A DNA stretch of 64,000 nucleotides from Coliplasma sp045538555. GTDB lineage: Bacteria; Bacillota; Clostridia; Oscillospirales; CAG-382. The stretch is from assembly GCA_045538555.1 (NCBI GenBank), contig JAZSRP010000043.1, positions 1 to 64,000 on the forward strand, written 5' to 3'. How positions within the stretch are numbered: position 1 is the first letter of the stretch; each line of letters starts with the position of its first letter. The notes beneath the pieces are model-generated. The model did not search any database and was not told the DNA's origin. It saw nothing but the letters and a program-made list of their open reading frames with translations. The position numbers were made by a program, and so were the translations under genes. Shown piece after piece: positions 53,590 through 62,387 of this stretch.

Positions 53590-54155
53590 AAATGAAGAAC
53601 AACAAGTTATTTCAACTTTTCAAAACATTTTTCAAGATTGGTGCCTTTACAATCGGCGGCGGGTATGCAATGCTTCCGCTGATCCAAAACGAGGTGGCCG
53701 AAAAGAAAAAATGGATCAAAGAATCTGATATGCTGGACATAGTGGCAATCGCTGAGAGCACCCCAGGTCCAATTGCAATCAATACTGCAACATTTGTTGG
53801 AACAAAGGTAGCGGGATTTTGGGGAGCATTTTGTGCCACTATTGGCACAGTTCTTCCGTCTTTTCTTATCATTGTTACACTTGCGTTTGTTTTGGGAAAG
53901 ATCAACCAGTACACAGTTGTGCGTTTTGCTTTCAACGGTGTACGCGCAGGCGTGATTGCGCTGATTGTCAAAGCGCTTTTTGGAATGGCAAAATCCTGTC
54001 CAAAAAATCTTTCTTCTGCAATACTGGCATGTGTTGCTTTTGCCATAGTCTTGTTTACAAATGTAAATATTGTTTTTGTTATCATCGGTGGCGCATTTAT
54101 TGGGCTGGCTGCAGCAATACTATGCAAACAAAAAGAGAAAGGAGATAAAAAATGA
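53586..54155 (+). CDS. Chromate transporter family protein, half-size (subunit A)
   Basis: 189 aa, about six membrane helices, equal to one half of classical ChrA. Motifs: FKIGAFTIGGGYAMLPLIQNEV, ESTPGPIAINTATFVG. It pairs with the adjacent homologue; two short ChrA proteins commonly act together. The start is ATG 53586 (ATGA overlap with the dockerin gene stop) or ATG 53592; the ribosome site is weak. Real substrate may not be chromate. Confidence 0.9.
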   Translation: MKMKNNKLFQLFKTFFKIGAFTIGGGYAMLPLIQNEVAEKKKWIKESDMLDIVAIAESTPGPIAINTATFVGTKVAGFWGAFCATIGTVLPSFLIIVTLAFVLGKINQYTVVRFAFNGVRAGVIALIVKALFGMAKSCPKNLSSAILACVAFAIVLFTNVNIVFVIIGGAFIGLAAAILCKQKEKGDKK

Positions 54156-54721
54156 TTCTCCTTGAGCTTTTTCTTACCTTTCTTCAAATCGGCGCGCTCA
54201 CCTTTGGCGGCGGGTATGCAATGCTTCCGTTGATGCAGCAGGAGGTGCTTGCTCACCAATGGATGCCCGAAGAACAGCTTTTGGATTTTATTGCAGTTGC
54301 AGAGAGTACTCCGGGTCCCGTTGCAATAAATATGGCAACATATATTGGGGTCGAAAATGCAGGAATTTTTGGCGCAATTTGTGCAACTGTCGGCGTTGTG
54401 CTTCCTTCCTTTTTGATCATATTGATCGTGGCAAGGTTTTATGAAAAGTACAAAAATTCCTTTGTTGTAAAAGGTTGTCTTACCGGCCTGCGTCCTGTTG
54501 TTGTTGGACTTATTGCATCGGCTGTGATCTCTTTAGGAGCAGGAGTGTTTTTTTCAACTCCCATATCAGAAACAGTTTACGGTGTTGGTTTCTTTTCAAA
54601 TATATTAATTTTTGGGATTACAGTATATCTTGCATTCAAAAAGAAAAACCCAATACTGCTGATACTTTTGTCAGCGTGTCTTGGAATTGCGGCTGGATAT
54701 ACGGATATGTATCTTTTCTAA
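54152..54721 (+). CDS. Chromate transporter family protein, half-size (subunit B)
   Basis: 189 aa, homologous to the preceding gene: LQIGALTFGGGYAMLPLMQQEV and ESTPGPVAINMATYIG. ATGA overlap with its partner and AAAGGAG upstream. The conserved GGGYAMLPL and ESTPGP loops are shared, so together they rebuild the two-domain transporter. Confidence 0.9.
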   Translation: MILLELFLTFLQIGALTFGGGYAMLPLMQQEVLAHQWMPEEQLLDFIAVAESTPGPVAINMATYIGVENAGIFGAICATVGVVLPSFLIILIVARFYEKYKNSFVVKGCLTGLRPVVVGLIASAVISLGAGVFFSTPISETVYGVGFFSNILIFGITVYLAFKKKNPILLILLSACLGIAAGYTDMYLF

Positions 54722-54723
54722 AC

Positions 54724-54750
54724 AAAAGGGTGCCAAAAGCACCCTTTTTT
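54724..54750 (+). terminator. Intrinsic terminator after the ChrA pair
   Basis: AAAAGGGTGC-caaaa-GCACCCTTTT followed by further T, 3 nt after the stop. Confidence 0.92.
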
Positions 54751-54818
54751 AATCGAAAATATCACAAATAATAGCAAAATTTTTAAACAAACTTGTATGT
54801 GAACACAATAAATATCTG

Positions 54819-54847
54819 TTGAAAAAACCTTGAATTTGTGATACAAT
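54819..54847 (+). promoter_or_regulatory. Sigma-A promoter of the RNA methyltransferase gene
   Basis: TTGAAA (54819-54824), 17 nt, TACAAT (54842-54847), 27 nt before the ATG. It also shows that an in-frame start at 54838 would lie inside the promoter. Confidence 0.7.
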
Positions 54848-54873
54848 TATTTAAATTATTTCCGGAGGCCGAT

Positions 54874-55998
54874 ATGAGATTTGTAGCAACGTGCCTATTT
54901 GGACTCGAAAGACTTTTGGGTGAAGAAATTGATGCCCTTGGTTACCAGCGTATTGAAACCATTGACGGCAGAGTGGAGTTTGAAGCGCCACCTGAAGCGA
55001 TTGCTGTCTGCAATATACATTTTCGATATGCTGAGCGTGTTCTTATTCTCATGAAAAAGTTCAAGGCATTGACTTTTGATGAGCTTTTTGAGGGTGTAAA
55101 GTCTATTTGCTGGAATGAAATTATCGGCAGGGAAGACGCATTTCCTGTAAAGGGACATAGCGTCAGATCAAAGCTGTTTTCAATTCCTGATTGCCAGCGC
55201 ATTATAAAAAAAGCCATTGTTGATAGTATGTCAAAAAACTATGGTATCAAATTTTTTGAAGAGAGCGGCACAAAATATCAGATCAACTTTTTTATTCTCA
55301 ACGATGTGGCTTCAATAATGTTAGATACAAGCGGCGAGCCGCTTCACAAGCGCGGTTATCGCAAGCTGGCTGGAATTGCACCGCTGCGCGAAACTCTTGC
55401 CGCCGCAATGGTTTCGCTCTCTCGCCCACGTGAGAATGTTATTATTTGTGACCCGCTCTGCGGTAGCGGAACAATTGCCATCGAGGCTGCAATGTTATCA
55501 AAAGGCATTGCGCCGGGAATTTACCGCTCTTTTTCTGCTGAGGCGTTTCACATTTTGAAAAACAGTGTCTGGAATTTGGAAAGGGAAAAAGCAAAAAGCA
55601 AAATACACGATCCTGCTTTTTTCGTTTATGGTTCGGATATTGATTCAGAATGCATATCTCTTGCAAAAGATAACTCAACCAAGGCAGGAGTATCAGATGC
55701 AGTTTCATTTTGTGTGACCGATGCAATTAATTTTGTTTCACCGGTACCCGAGGCAAGGGGAACAATAGTCACAAACCCACCGTATGGTGAGCGTCTGCTG
55801 GATATTGAGTCCGCAAGGGCACTATACAAAGGAATGGGAAAAGCTTTTTCGGAAAACGTACCCGCATGGCAGATATACGTTATTACTTCGGATCCTGAAT
55901 TTGAGCGTCACTTTGGCAGAAGGTGCGACAAAAAGCGTCCGATGTACAACGGTATGATAAAATGCACATTCTATCAATTTTTCAAGCGTAATCATTGA
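54874..55998 (+). CDS. THUMP-domain class I SAM-dependent RNA methyltransferase (RlmL/YpsC type)
   Basis: 374 aa. N-terminal ferredoxin-like and THUMP region (residues 1-155: MRFVATCLFGLERLLGEEID), then a Rossmann-fold methyltransferase with SAM motif DPLCGSGTIAIEAAM (near 195) and catalytic NPPY in VTNPPYGERLLD. Homologues make m2G in 23S rRNA or tRNA. The ATG at 54874 has CGGAGG upstream. Stands alone, between the ChrA terminator and groES. Confidence 0.93.
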   Translation: MRFVATCLFGLERLLGEEIDALGYQRIETIDGRVEFEAPPEAIAVCNIHFRYAERVLILMKKFKALTFDELFEGVKSICWNEIIGREDAFPVKGHSVRSKLFSIPDCQRIIKKAIVDSMSKNYGIKFFEESGTKYQINFFILNDVASIMLDTSGEPLHKRGYRKLAGIAPLRETLAAAMVSLSRPRENVIICDPLCGSGTIAIEAAMLSKGIAPGIYRSFSAEAFHILKNSVWNLEREKAKSKIHDPAFFVYGSDIDSECISLAKDNSTKAGVSDAVSFCVTDAINFVSPVPEARGTIVTNPPYGERLLDIESARALYKGMGKAFSENVPAWQIYVITSDPEFERHFGRRCDKKRPMYNGMIKCTFYQFFKRNH

Positions 55999-56053
55999 TT
56001 GGCACTGAAAAACAGTGAGAATAAGCGAATATTATTGATTTTATTGTCAAACA

Positions 56054-56080
56054 TTGGCACTCTTGCCGTCAGTCTGCCAA
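56054..56080 (+). promoter_or_regulatory. Degenerate CIRCE operator upstream of groESL
   Basis: TTGGCACTC (56054-56062), exactly 9 nt, GTCTGCCAA (56072-56080). CIRCE is TTAGCACTC-N9-GAGTGCTAA; the left half has 8 of 9 matches, the right half 6 of 9. The 9-nt spacing and position 104 nt before groES fit the HrcA operator. A second TTGGCACT lies at 55999. No confident -35/-10 pair could be assigned. Confidence 0.65.
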
Positions 56081-56183
56081 TACTTTACAAATTATATGAC
56101 ACATATTCTTTTTTTGTTCATAATTGCGTAGTATAACAATATGCGAAAAATATTATATAATTTATTATAACGGAGGTTATATT

Positions 56184-56471
56184 ATGAAACTCAAACCCTT
56201 GGCTGACAGAGTTGTCATCAAAATGCTGGAAGCCGAAGAAACTACAAAAAGCGGCATCATTCTTACCGGAGCCGCCAAAGAAAAACCCCAGATCGCTGAG
56301 GTTGTTGAGGTTGGCCCCGGCGGAAACGTTGATGGAAAAGACATCGTCATGACTGTAAAAGTTGGCGACAAGGTTATAACCAGCAAGTATTCCGGAACAG
56401 AGATCAAACTTGACGGTGAGGAATATATCGTTATCCGTCAAAATGATATTCTCGCAACTGTAGAAGACTGA
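56184..56471 (+). CDS. groES: Co-chaperonin GroES
   Basis: 95 aa, full length. MKLKPLADRVVIKMLEAEET, mobile loop TTKSGIILTGAA, and the dome EVVEVGPGG. It caps the GroEL ring during folding. The ATG at 56184 has CGGAGG 9 nt upstream. groEL follows 17 nt later in the standard order. Confidence 0.98.
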   Translation: MKLKPLADRVVIKMLEAEETTKSGIILTGAAKEKPQIAEVVEVGPGGNVDGKDIVMTVKVGDKVITSKYSGTEIKLDGEEYIVIRQNDILATVED

Positions 56472-56488
56472 ATTGGAGGAAACACATT

Positions 56489-58123
56489 ATGGCAAAAGAT
56501 ATAAAGAACGGCATTGAAGCAAGAGAAGCTCTCATGCGCGGTATTGACAAGCTTGCCGATACCGTAAAGATCACACTTGGCCCCAAGGGCAGAAACGTAG
56601 TTCTTGACAAGAAATTTGGTGCACCCCTCATTACAAACGACGGTGTTACTATTGCAAAAGAGATAGAGCTGGATGATTCTTTTGAAAACATGGGTGCATC
56701 TCTTGTGAGAGAAGTTGCTACAAAAACAAACGATGCCGCAGGTGATGGAACTACTACCGCAACTCTTCTTGCACAAGCATTTATCCGTGAAGGTATGAAA
56801 AATGTTGCCGCCGGTGCAAATCCCATGGTTGTTAAAAAAGGAATTGCAAAAGCAGTTGAAACAGCAGTTGAGTCACTGAAAGCTTCATCCAAAAAAGTCA
56901 ACGGAAGTGCTGATATTGCAAGAGTAGGCACTGTTTCTGCAGGCGACGAGGTGATCGGTTCTTTGATTGCTGACGCTATGGAAAAGGTTACCAGCGACGG
57001 CGTTATTACCGTTGAGGAGAGCAAGACCGCAGAGACCTCTTGCGAGGTAGTAGAGGGAATGCAGTTTGACCGTGGATATATCACTCCTTATATGGTCACA
57101 GATACCGACAAGATGGAGGCTGTTATCGACGATGCGTCCATTCTTATTACAGACAAAAAAATTTCAAACGTTCAGGAGATTCTTCCTCTTCTTGAGCAGG
57201 TTGTTCAGAACGGCAAAAAACTTGTTATTGTTGCAGAGGATGTTGAGGGCGAAGCGCTTTCCACTCTTATTGTCAACAAGCTGAGAGGTACTTTTACCTG
57301 CGTTGCAGTAAAAGCTCCAGGATTTGGCGACAGAAGAAAAGATATGCTCAAGGATATTGCCATTCTTACCGGTGGTGAGGTAATTTCTTCTGAACTTGGA
57401 TTTGAGCTCAAGGATGCAAGCATCATGCAGCTTGGCAGAGCAAGACAAGTCAAGATCAACAAGGAAAACACCATTATTGTTGGCGGTGCAGGTGATACAG
57501 GTGAGATAAAGGCACGTATCGGTCAGATCAAAGCCGCGATTGAAGTTTCTACCAGTGATTTTGATAAAGAAAAGCTTCAGGAACGTCTTGCAAAGCTGTC
57601 AGGCGGAGTTGCTGTAATCAAAGTCGGTGCAGCAACCGAGACAGAAATGAAAGAGAAAAAGCTTCGTATCGAGGACGCTCTCAACGCTACCAAAGCTGCT
57701 GTTGAAGAGGGTATCGTTGCAGGTGGCGGTGTTGCATTGGCTGATTGTATCCCCGCAGTTGAGGCGTTGGTTGACACCGTTGAGGGTGATGAAAAGACCG
57801 GTGTAAGAATCGTTCTTCGTGCACTTGAGGAGCCCGTTCGTCAGATCGCTGAGAACGCAGGTTTTGAGGGCAGTGTCATTGTCCGTGATGTCAAGAGTGC
57901 AGCTCCCGGAGTAGGTTTTGATGCATACAACGAGAGATTTGTTGACATGATCGAGGCAGGTATTGTAGATCCCACAAAGGTTACACGCAGCGCTCTCCAA
58001 AATGCCGCAAGCGTTGCTTCAATGGTGCTCACAACAGAGGCACTCGTTACTGACAAAAAAGATGAAAACGCTGCTGCAAATGCCGCTGCAATGGCAGGCG
58101 GTATGGGCGGCGGAATGTATTGA
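56489..58123 (+). CDS. groEL: Chaperonin GroEL
   Basis: 544 aa, standard length, ending in the usual GGMGGGMY tail. ATP-binding residues lie in TLGPKGRNVVLDKKFG and GDGTTTAT (85-92); the intermediate and apical domains are complete (AAVEEGIVAGGGVAL). Forms the double-ring folding chamber with GroES. Expected to be heat-induced through HrcA, given the CIRCE-like element upstream. Confidence 0.98.
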   Translation: MAKDIKNGIEAREALMRGIDKLADTVKITLGPKGRNVVLDKKFGAPLITNDGVTIAKEIELDDSFENMGASLVREVATKTNDAAGDGTTTATLLAQAFIREGMKNVAAGANPMVVKKGIAKAVETAVESLKASSKKVNGSADIARVGTVSAGDEVIGSLIADAMEKVTSDGVITVEESKTAETSCEVVEGMQFDRGYITPYMVTDTDKMEAVIDDASILITDKKISNVQEILPLLEQVVQNGKKLVIVAEDVEGEALSTLIVNKLRGTFTCVAVKAPGFGDRRKDMLKDIAILTGGEVISSELGFELKDASIMQLGRARQVKINKENTIIVGGAGDTGEIKARIGQIKAAIEVSTSDFDKEKLQERLAKLSGGVAVIKVGAATETEMKEKKLRIEDALNATKAAVEEGIVAGGGVALADCIPAVEALVDTVEGDEKTGVRIVLRALEEPVRQIAENAGFEGSVIVRDVKSAAPGVGFDAYNERFVDMIEAGIVDPTKVTRSALQNAASVASMVLTTEALVTDKKDENAAANAAAMAGGMGGGMY

Positions 58124-58141
58124 TCCTTTAGAATTTACTGA

Positions 58142-58176
58142 AAAAGCCGCAGTTTTTAGATTGCGGCTTTTGTTTT
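58142..58176 (+). terminator. Intrinsic terminator of groESL
   Basis: AAAAGCCGCA-gtttttagat-TGCGGCTTTT followed by GTTTT, 18 nt after the stop. Confidence 0.9.
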
Positions 58177-58253
58177 CCTATAGATTCAACCATTGGTTGC
58201 AACGTTTTTGTAATTTACATTTTTCAAAAATTGTGTTTTCAATCACAAGTTTA

Positions 58254-58282
58254 TTGACTGAAATACAGATTTTTGTTAGAAT
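58254..58282 (+). promoter_or_regulatory. Sigma-A promoter of the XRE regulator gene
   Basis: TTGACT (58254-58259), 17 nt, TAGAAT (58277-58282), 44 nt before the first ATG. Confidence 0.7.
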
Positions 58283-58325
58283 TTTTTCATAGAGCTCTTG
58301 TATTTTTCAGAAGAAAAGGAGATCA

Positions 58326-59510
58326 ATGATGTTTGATATGAAAAGGTTTGCGCTTTTTCTATCGGAAAAACGCAAAAAGAAAAATATCACTCAAGGTCAG
58401 CTTGCAGATATGATGGGTGTTTCGCATCAAGCTGTCAGCAAATGGGAGCGTGGGGAGTCAATGCCTGAGATTTCAAAACTGGCATCGCTTTCTGATGCAA
58501 TTTCTGTTCCTGCAGATGAGATTCTTGCTGCAATGAACAGCAATGACGTATCTTCAACTGATCATAACAAATGTCTTGATGATCAATATTTTGCATTGCC
58601 GGACAAATCCTTGGTAGGTGATGTGTATGAGTTGGCACCTTATCTTTCAAATGATACTCTCACAAAAGCAATCATCGAGATAGTTGTATCAAAGGGAAGC
58701 GAGATTGCAAGTGTTTTGTTTCAATTTGCCGATCAAAAAACATTGTCTTTGATTGCAGAGCGTGCATTTGAAATGGATTGTACAAAGGGACGTGCACATT
58801 TGCTGCCGTATCTCTCAGAGTCAACTTTGACAAAGGTTGTTCTCAACAAATACGCAAATAATGAGCAGCATATATTGGCACAGCTTATACCAATGATAAA
58901 AAACGAAAAAGTACTTGATCTTGTATTTGAGATCTGTGTTGATAAATATGATGGGACATGGAATCTTCTCAGACCGTATATTTCGGAAATGCCCGACTCC
59001 ATTGTAATCAAACATGGAATAAAAATTGCTGTCAGAGTTGGTCCGGGTTGCTTCAATTCCTGGTGGCACTTATTGGGAAAAGACACCAGTGCCGAGATCT
59101 TGGCGGGGTATTGTCAGCGCTTTGATTATAATCCCCGCAGCATTCAAGACATTTCACGATTCATACATTTTTGTAATAAGGATATTGTTGAAAAATATTT
59201 CAAAGAAGCTGTACAATCCGGAGTTGATGTTCAATGCTTTGTTTATGTATATCACCTTGTGTCCGATGAGACAAAGAGGTTTTTTGATTCAAAAAATATT
59301 GATGTATCATCCTACGAAAAAAAAATCAATGACAATCTTGGATTACCTTTCTCAAGCTTTTTTGACTTTGCTCACAAAAACAGCACCGACAGCGTTGCTG
59401 AAGAAAACGGTTTTGATGAGCGAATCACAGAGATTGAAGAAGCACTGGAGTTCTTGACCGAACAAATTGCAATCCTCAGAAATAAAATCGAAAATATGGA
59501 AAAACAATAA
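58326..59510 (+). CDS. XRE-family transcriptional regulator with helical repeat domain
   Basis: 394 aa. Residues about 8-62 are a Cro/C1-type helix-turn-helix (ITQGQLADMMGVSHQAVSKW, ERGESMPEISKLASLSDAI). The middle (about 90-340) is made of HEAT-like helical repeats (LAPYLSNDTLTKAIIEIVVS, LLPYLSESTLTKVVLNKYAN, with spacing of ~35-40 residues). The C-terminus is a short coiled coil (ITEIEEALEFLTEQIAILRN). The target and signal are unknown; it is monocistronic. ATG 58326 or 58329 is served by AAGGAG. Confidence 0.85.
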   Translation: MMFDMKRFALFLSEKRKKKNITQGQLADMMGVSHQAVSKWERGESMPEISKLASLSDAISVPADEILAAMNSNDVSSTDHNKCLDDQYFALPDKSLVGDVYELAPYLSNDTLTKAIIEIVVSKGSEIASVLFQFADQKTLSLIAERAFEMDCTKGRAHLLPYLSESTLTKVVLNKYANNEQHILAQLIPMIKNEKVLDLVFEICVDKYDGTWNLLRPYISEMPDSIVIKHGIKIAVRVGPGCFNSWWHLLGKDTSAEILAGYCQRFDYNPRSIQDISRFIHFCNKDIVEKYFKEAVQSGVDVQCFVYVYHLVSDETKRFFDSKNIDVSSYEKKINDNLGLPFSSFFDFAHKNSTDSVAEENGFDERITEIEEALEFLTEQIAILRNKIENMEKQ

Positions 59511-59524
59511 TTTTTCATAAAAAA

Positions 59525-59549
59525 AAGGACAGAAAACACTTCTGTCCTT
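59525..59549. terminator. Bidirectional terminator between the XRE gene and metA
   Basis: AAGGACAGA-aaacact-TCTGTCCTT between two convergent stops, with an A tract upstream (T tract for metA) and T-rich sequence after. Confidence 0.8.
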
Positions 59550-59565
59550 ATATTTATACATAAAA

Positions 59566-60489
59566 CTAATAATTGAGCATCTCGTCAAGGTTGTAGGGAG
59601 TATTTTGATACACAAAGTAGTTGAGCCAGTTTGCAAATAACAGGTGAGCATGGGCGCGCCATGTTGCAATTGGCTCAAGATTTGGATCATCATTGGGGAA
59701 GTAGTTCTTTGGAACATTTGGGTTCATACCTTTTCCGAGATCACGGAGATACTCATTCCTCAATGTGTCAAAATCATATTCACAATGCCCGGTAACATAC
59801 ACCTCTCTGCCGTTTTTGTTGGCTACAAGATATACACCGGCATCCTCGGATTTTGCCAGGAGCACAAGTTCATCTTTTGACGTAATGTCAGACTCGGTTA
59901 CACCTGAAAATCTGGAATGAGGAGCGGAAAACTCGGGGTTGAAACCACGAACAAGCGGATGCTCCGGTACAAGTGTTTTGTGCCTGTAGACACCTGAAAT
60001 TTTGTCTTTCAGCGGATGTTTTTCAATACCATGATTATAATACAGGCCTGCGTATGCTCCCCAACAGACGTAAAGGGTTGAATATACGTTCTTTTTTGTC
60101 CATTCCAATACACGGCAGAGCTCATCCCAATAGTCCACGTCCTCAAATCCCAGAAGCTCAACAGGGGCACCGGTAATGATCATACCGTCAAACTTTTCGT
60201 CTTTAACTTCATAAAAAGTTTTGTAAAAAGCAGTGAGATGTTCCATGGGAGTATTCTTTGCTTGATGAGAGGCGGTTGCAAGGAGTGTAATATCGATCTG
60301 CAGAGGAGTGTTGGACAAAAGGCGAAGGAACTGTGTCTCTGTCACAATCTTTGTTGGCATAAGATTGAGAATCGCAATTTTGAGCGGTCTGATATCTTGC
60401 TTGACAGCGCGAGACTCGTCCATCACAAAAATATTCTCTTTTATCAGTTTTTCGGCCGCAGGAAGCGACATTGGAATCTTGATGGGCAT
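59566..60489 (-). CDS. metA: Homoserine O-acetyltransferase, MetA fold
   Basis: 307 aa. Catalytic triad is complete: C142 (LYVCWGAYAG), H235 and E237 (TGHCEYDFD). Residue 111 in GAPVE is Glu; in this family Glu111 gives acetyl-CoA and Gly111 succinyl-CoA preference, so acetylation of homoserine is expected. It is the first step of methionine synthesis from homoserine. The ATG has CGGAGG 8 nt upstream. No SAM riboswitch fits in the short leader. Confidence 0.95.
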   Translation of the reverse strand: MPIKIPMSLPAAEKLIKENIFVMDESRAVKQDIRPLKIAILNLMPTKIVTETQFLRLLSNTPLQIDITLLATASHQAKNTPMEHLTAFYKTFYEVKDEKFDGMIITGAPVELLGFEDVDYWDELCRVLEWTKKNVYSTLYVCWGAYAGLYYNHGIEKHPLKDKISGVYRHKTLVPEHPLVRGFNPEFSAPHSRFSGVTESDITSKDELVLLAKSEDAGVYLVANKNGREVYVTGHCEYDFDTLRNEYLRDLGKGMNPNVPKNYFPNDDPNLEPIATWRAHAHLLFANWLNYFVYQNTPYNLDEMLNY

Positions 60490-60518
60490 TGTGTCCTCCG
60501 ATAAATATTATCAAAATA

Positions 60519-60547
60519 AGTATATCATTATAAACAGTTGTTTTCAA
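60519..60547 (-). promoter_or_regulatory. Sigma-A promoter of metA
   Basis: On the minus strand TTGAAA (60547-60542), 17 nt, TATACT (60524-60519), 30 nt before the ATG. Confidence 0.75.
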
Positions 60548-60567
60548 TAGTTTTTTACCAAAACCTA

Positions 60568-60596
60568 TGGAAAACGAAGGTATGATGTGTTATAAT
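60568..60596 (+). promoter_or_regulatory. Likely promoter of the tsaC-coaE operon
   Basis: TGGAAA (60568-60573), 17 nt, perfect TATAAT (60591-60596), 19 nt before the ATG at 60615. Divergent from metA. Confidence 0.6.
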
Positions 60597-60614
60597 TTTT
60601 TTGAGGTGATATAT

Positions 60615-61250
60615 ATGACACCACATATTTTTGTTTTTGATGAAAATTCTCCGGATATAAACGCAATACGTGAATGCGCTGATATTATACGTAGTGGTGG
60701 AATAGTTATTTTCCCAACCGAAACTGTGTATGGAATCGGTGTAAATGCTCTTGATCAAAATGCAGTGAAGCGTCTTTATGCAGCAAAGCAAAGACCTCTT
60801 GACAAACCGTTGCTTTGCCATATCACCGGTATTGAACAGGCAAAAAAATTTGCATATATTGATGATCGGGCAAAAAAAGTAATTGATGCTTTTACACCGG
60901 GACCTCTTACACTTGTCGTGAAAAAACGATCTTTGATTCCCGATATTGTTACATCGGGCAGTGATACGGTGGGATTGAGGTTTCCAAGCAACAATTTGTT
61001 TAAATTATTGTCAATGGAATGTGATCTTCCCATTGCCGCAACCAGCGCCAATATTTCCGGAAATGTGAGCGCAAAGGATTCTCAGGATCTAAAAAACGTT
61101 TATGGTATTGCAGATGCAGTCATTGACTGCGGAAAATGTCAGTATTCGTTGGAGTCCACGATACTTTCGCTTGTTGATGAGCCAAAATTGATCAGACAAG
61201 GTGCTTTTTCAAAAGAACAGCTTGAGGAGGTGCTTCGATCATGCTTTTAA
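60615..61250 (+). CDS. tsaC: L-threonylcarbamoyladenylate synthase (TsaC/YwlC type)
   Basis: Makes the activated intermediate for t6A in tRNAs reading ANN codons. 211 aa with the YrdC fold: GGIVIFPTETVYGIGVNA, AAKQRPLDKPLLCHI, PGPLTLVVKK, GLRFPSNN, AATSANISGNVSA and STILSLVDEPKLIRQGAF. ATG at 60615 follows GAGGTGAT; an upstream in-frame start would overlap the promoter. Lacks the C-terminal Sua5 domain. Overlaps coaE by 10 nt. Confidence 0.95.
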   Translation: MTPHIFVFDENSPDINAIRECADIIRSGGIVIFPTETVYGIGVNALDQNAVKRLYAAKQRPLDKPLLCHITGIEQAKKFAYIDDRAKKVIDAFTPGPLTLVVKKRSLIPDIVTSGSDTVGLRFPSNNLFKLLSMECDLPIAATSANISGNVSAKDSQDLKNVYGIADAVIDCGKCQYSLESTILSLVDEPKLIRQGAFSKEQLEEVLRSCF

Positions 61251-61834
61251 TTGGACTTTGCGGCAGAAGCGGCAGCGGAAAAGGTGTATTTTGCAATATT
61301 GCTTCGCAGCTCGGATATTATGTTGTTGACTGTGACAAGGTTTATCACAACCTTATTTCTGCACCATCTGATTGCTTGCTTGAAATCGAAAAGGAATTTG
61401 GCAGTCAATATATAAAAAACGGAGCACTCGACAGACCCGCTCTTGCAAAATTGGTTTTTAATAACAACAAGTTATTGAAAAAGCTTAACAAAATCACTCA
61501 CAAGCATATTATCGCTCAAATCGATAATATGATTAGTACACTGAAAGAGGATTCGATTGTAATATTTGATGCTCCAACTTTGTTTGAAAGTGGTTTGAAC
61601 GAGCGATGCGATATTGTGGTTGGTATCCTGGCAAGTGATGACGATTGCATCACACGGCTCGTACAGAGGGACAAGATCTCCAGTGATAATGCGATCCTGC
61701 GCCTCAATAATCAAAAAAGCAACAAGTATATTGCCGAGAACAGCGACTATATTCTATATAATGATTCTACATTTGAGGATTTTGAGGCATCTGTTCGGGA
61801 TTTCTTTTATGAAGTTGTGAAGGAAAATGTATGA
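61241..61834 (+). CDS. coaE: Dephospho-CoA kinase
   Basis: Last step of coenzyme A synthesis. 197 aa. P-loop GRSGSGKG (8-15), substrate motif YVVDCDKVYH, lid region ITRLVQRDKISSDNAILRLN and APTLFESGLN. GGAGG lies 10 nt before the ATG within tsaC, so the two are translationally coupled. Confidence 0.94.
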   Translation: MLLIGLCGRSGSGKGVFCNIASQLGYYVVDCDKVYHNLISAPSDCLLEIEKEFGSQYIKNGALDRPALAKLVFNNNKLLKKLNKITHKHIIAQIDNMISTLKEDSIVIFDAPTLFESGLNERCDIVVGILASDDDCITRLVQRDKISSDNAILRLNNQKSNKYIAENSDYILYNDSTFEDFEASVRDFFYEVVKENV

Positions 61835-62385
61835 GAAGACGTGGATTATTGATATGCATTCTGTTATTGATTGCTTTTGCAGTTGGATGCGTTTTTGGTG
61901 TGAAAATCTACGAAAAACAAAGCTATCCCCAAAAGTACCAGTCTTATGTCACAAAATATTGTAGTGAGTATTCTGTGCCCGAGCCGTTGGTGTACGCTGT
62001 CATTCGGACCGAGAGCAGTTTCAAACCCGATGCTGTGTCTCCTGTAGGTGCACAAGGGTTGATGCAGTTGATGCCTGACACTTTTTCTTGGCTGGCACGT
62101 TTGATAGAGGTTGAGCACAAAGCGGAGACAATCACTGATCCCGAAACAAATATTCGTTTTGGCACATATTATCTGCGTCACCTTTATGACCGTTTTGGCA
62201 ACTGGGATACTGCACTTGCTGCTTACAATGCAGGTCACGGAAGAGTGACTCAATGGCTTGCGGACAGCCGGTATTCAGATGACGGTATTGTGCTGAAAAG
62301 AATACCGTACAAAGAAACTTATAATTTTGTTAAAAGAGTAAATTCTTCCACTGAAAAATACAAAGAATTATATTACGGAGAGTAA
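61831..62385 (+). CDS. Membrane-anchored lytic transglycosylase (SLT family)
   Basis: 184 aa. An N-terminal hydrophobic segment (residues about 5-24, LLICILLLIAFAVGCVFG) anchors it or serves as a signal. The Slt70-like domain has its catalytic Glu in VIRTESSFKP (near 59), then SPVGAQGLMQLMP, FGTYYLRHLYDRFG and WDTALAAYNAGHGRV. Cleaves peptidoglycan glycan strands. ATGA overlap with coaE. It lies just upstream of the aminopeptidase gene. Confidence 0.95.
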   Translation: MRRRGLLICILLLIAFAVGCVFGVKIYEKQSYPQKYQSYVTKYCSEYSVPEPLVYAVIRTESSFKPDAVSPVGAQGLMQLMPDTFSWLARLIEVEHKAETITDPETNIRFGTYYLRHLYDRFGNWDTALAAYNAGHGRVTQWLADSRYSDDGIVLKRIPYKETYNFVKRVNSSTEKYKELYYGE

Positions 62386-62387
62386 AA

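Noticed and set aside
60490..60566. Possible SAM riboswitch before metA
   Set aside because: The leader after the predicted start is too short (about 25 nt), and no conserved riboswitch core is present.
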